The notes beneath the pieces are model-generated. The model did not search any database and had not been told where the DNA came from. It saw nothing but the letters and a program-made list of their open reading frames with translations. A DNA stretch of 64,000 bases from Bolinopsis microptera (Eukaryota > Ctenophora > Tentaculata > Lobata > Bolinopsidae). Numbering within the stretch: the stretch's first letter is position 1; each line of letters begins with the position of its first letter. This document shows positions 62,601-64,000 of the stretch, piece by piece. The stretch is from contig NC_087074.1 in the NCBI RefSeq assembly GCF_026151205.1, positions 21,123,765 through 21,187,764 on the forward strand, read 5' to 3'. A program made the translations under genes and the position numbers.

Positions 62601-64000
62601 TTCGCCAATAACTGTAAAAGTAAGCACATTAAGGCATAATGTTTCCTTTCGTAGTCATATATAAAATGCCAATTGCGGTTTTTCTTTTGCACTCTATCCA
62701 AAGACTCTATCACAATCCTATCAAAAGTAGTAAAATCGGCTCCGCGCCACGCCCCAAAATGGTTTTTTGGCGAATTCTCGAAAGTAAGGATTTTAGGAGG
62801 CAATGTGTTGATCAATAACTCTATATAAACATGCATTATGCGGCTTACGTTTTAAAGCCTATTTTGAATCTCTACGACGCTTCAAAGCAAGGTAATATTT
62901 AACACTCGCTCCTCTCCCCCCCCCCCCCCCCCCCCCTATAAAACCAGGCCTCTTGCGAGTTGGCGAGAGTGACAAAAATGCACAGTTTAACAGAAACCCC
63001 TGTGAGAAATCATCGCATTTCAAGCACAATCTGGGTCCTAATTATATAGGTAAAATAAGAGGTCCGGTACATTCAGATACCCGGTAAGATTTGGCAAGAT
63101 TGACAGAGGTTTTGATCATTGAAATCAATAAAATGATAGTACAGCAGTAAAATCGGTTCGATCTTAAATGGTGCCCCTTTGTGCTGTTCTTTATGTGGAA
63201 TTTGATAAAGCTGTATTGTAATTAGTTTACGAAACTACTATATTGTGTGGTTAACCTTTTCATTTCAGGTCCAGCCCTTTCCGCTAGCCTACTAATTACT
63301 AAAATATGTCGAGATTTACTGAACTCCAACTTCAAATATTGATGAATTTAGTATCCTCAATCTAAAAATCTTCGAATTTTTTCTGCAAGGCATTTTTAAT
63401 CCACGTTCATGGCAATCGATTTCACTTTTGGCGGAAAAAAATATTTTCAAATTTTCAAACTTTTTTTTCAAGTCCTCGAAAAAAAATTTTAAGTGAAAAA
63501 AATTTGAAGTTATTTCAAAAACTACATTTCTCCGTGTTTCAAACGATATAAATCCATTTTTAAGCCAATAAAAAATTTCACTTTTTTTTGGTGATTAACA
63601 AAATTGGTAATTATCCAATTAGCTGATTTGTCCGATGTAAAAACTTTTTAAACAAAAGTTTACTTCCTTGAAAGATAAAATTCTAGTTAATTTGCAGCCT
63701 TCTATGATGTTCACACAAAAGATTATTTGGAAACCAAAAGGTGGTACAAAGGTGGTAAAAGTGGTAAAAGTTGTGTTTCCGTGAGATACCAAAATTGGCA
63801 AACCAAGTCTACTTATGTTCGTAGGGTCCTAACTACCATATCCGTGAGAAATCCGTGGTGAACATTCGAAATCCTTCGGAATGGGCCACTTTCCCCTCAC
63901 TATTCATGCTATAATGCATACATTATGTCATGACTGTGAAAGATTCTTAGTCCAGACATTATGGACATGTGCCTGCAAATTATTCAGTATACCCACGAAA
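53626..64000. repeat. Satellite array, period about 1.8 kb, at least 5.7 copies, indel-rich
   Basis: The landmark CGGCTCAGCGCCA...TTTTTGGCGAATTTC recurs at about 53633, 55455, 57253, 59060, 60890 and 62735 (spacings 1800-1845). Each unit has a poly-C tract (53805, 55621, 57427, 59234, 61067, 62917), GGCCTCTTGCGAGTTGCGAGAG and TCATGCAATTCGATCACTTTTGG. Units differ mostly by single-base insertions and deletions. The array runs off the window. Short ORFs inside are chance. Confidence 0.92.

Noticed and set aside
53671-63801. Numerous 60-160-codon ORFs in the satellite
   Set aside because: Frames change from unit to unit through indels and none is conserved between copies.

Overview
The window is nuclear DNA of an AT-rich animal genome. 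The genes have introns with GT-AG borders, there is a (TTAGGG)n array, and the protein families are metazoan: a neurexin-like receptor, SLC6 transporter, Pointed (PNT) domain, Kringle/TSP1/Ig-like secreted proteins, G-alpha and 7TM receptor. LINE and mariner-type elements are scattered through it. An early-branching marine invertebrate (cnidarian or placozoan grade) fits, but the sequence alone does not settle the phylum. No bacterial operons, CRISPR arrays or rRNA/tRNA genes were seen.

Layout. 0-1.5 kb: 3' end of a dead LINE reverse transcriptase. 2.6-3.7 kb: an intronless, very divergent G-alpha-like protein. 4.2-24.9 kb (+): an eight-exon gene, assembled here by matching splice phases, for a 362-aa receptor with signal peptide, one CCP/sushi domain, one laminin-G domain, TM helix and a neurexin-type tail ending EYFI. 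Inside its span lie a small four-exon coiled-coil gene (7.1-9.8 kb, same strand, interleaved exons), two copies of a poly-G/poly-C-ended MITE, a mariner-type element with about 390-bp inverted repeats, and on the opposite strand a Kringle-TSP1x5-Ig-like gene (13.3-17.3 kb). A paralogue of that gene, inverted and lacking the Kringle and four TSP1 repeats, follows at 27.0-30.1 kb (+). 30.5-31.2 kb: a 7TM receptor pseudogene.

34.1-37.2 kb (-): a four-exon 232-aa gene whose only domain is a PNT/SAM domain, with no ETS DNA-binding domain. 41.6-44.1 kb: an RTE-like reverse transcriptase between long direct repeats. 46.3-46.6 kb: a mariner catalytic fragment. 49.1-52.6 kb (-): six exons of an SLC6 transporter. 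52.98-53.63 kb: about 108 TTAGGG repeats. 53.6-64.0 kb: an indel-noisy satellite of about 1.8 kb period.

The most unusual feature is that nearly every intron of the PNT and SLC6 genes carries its own minisatellite, and several of these start in or duplicate the splice junction itself. One has amplified part of SLC6 exon 3 ten times. Many share a GTAAC/CTAG-rich motif with arrays elsewhere in the window.
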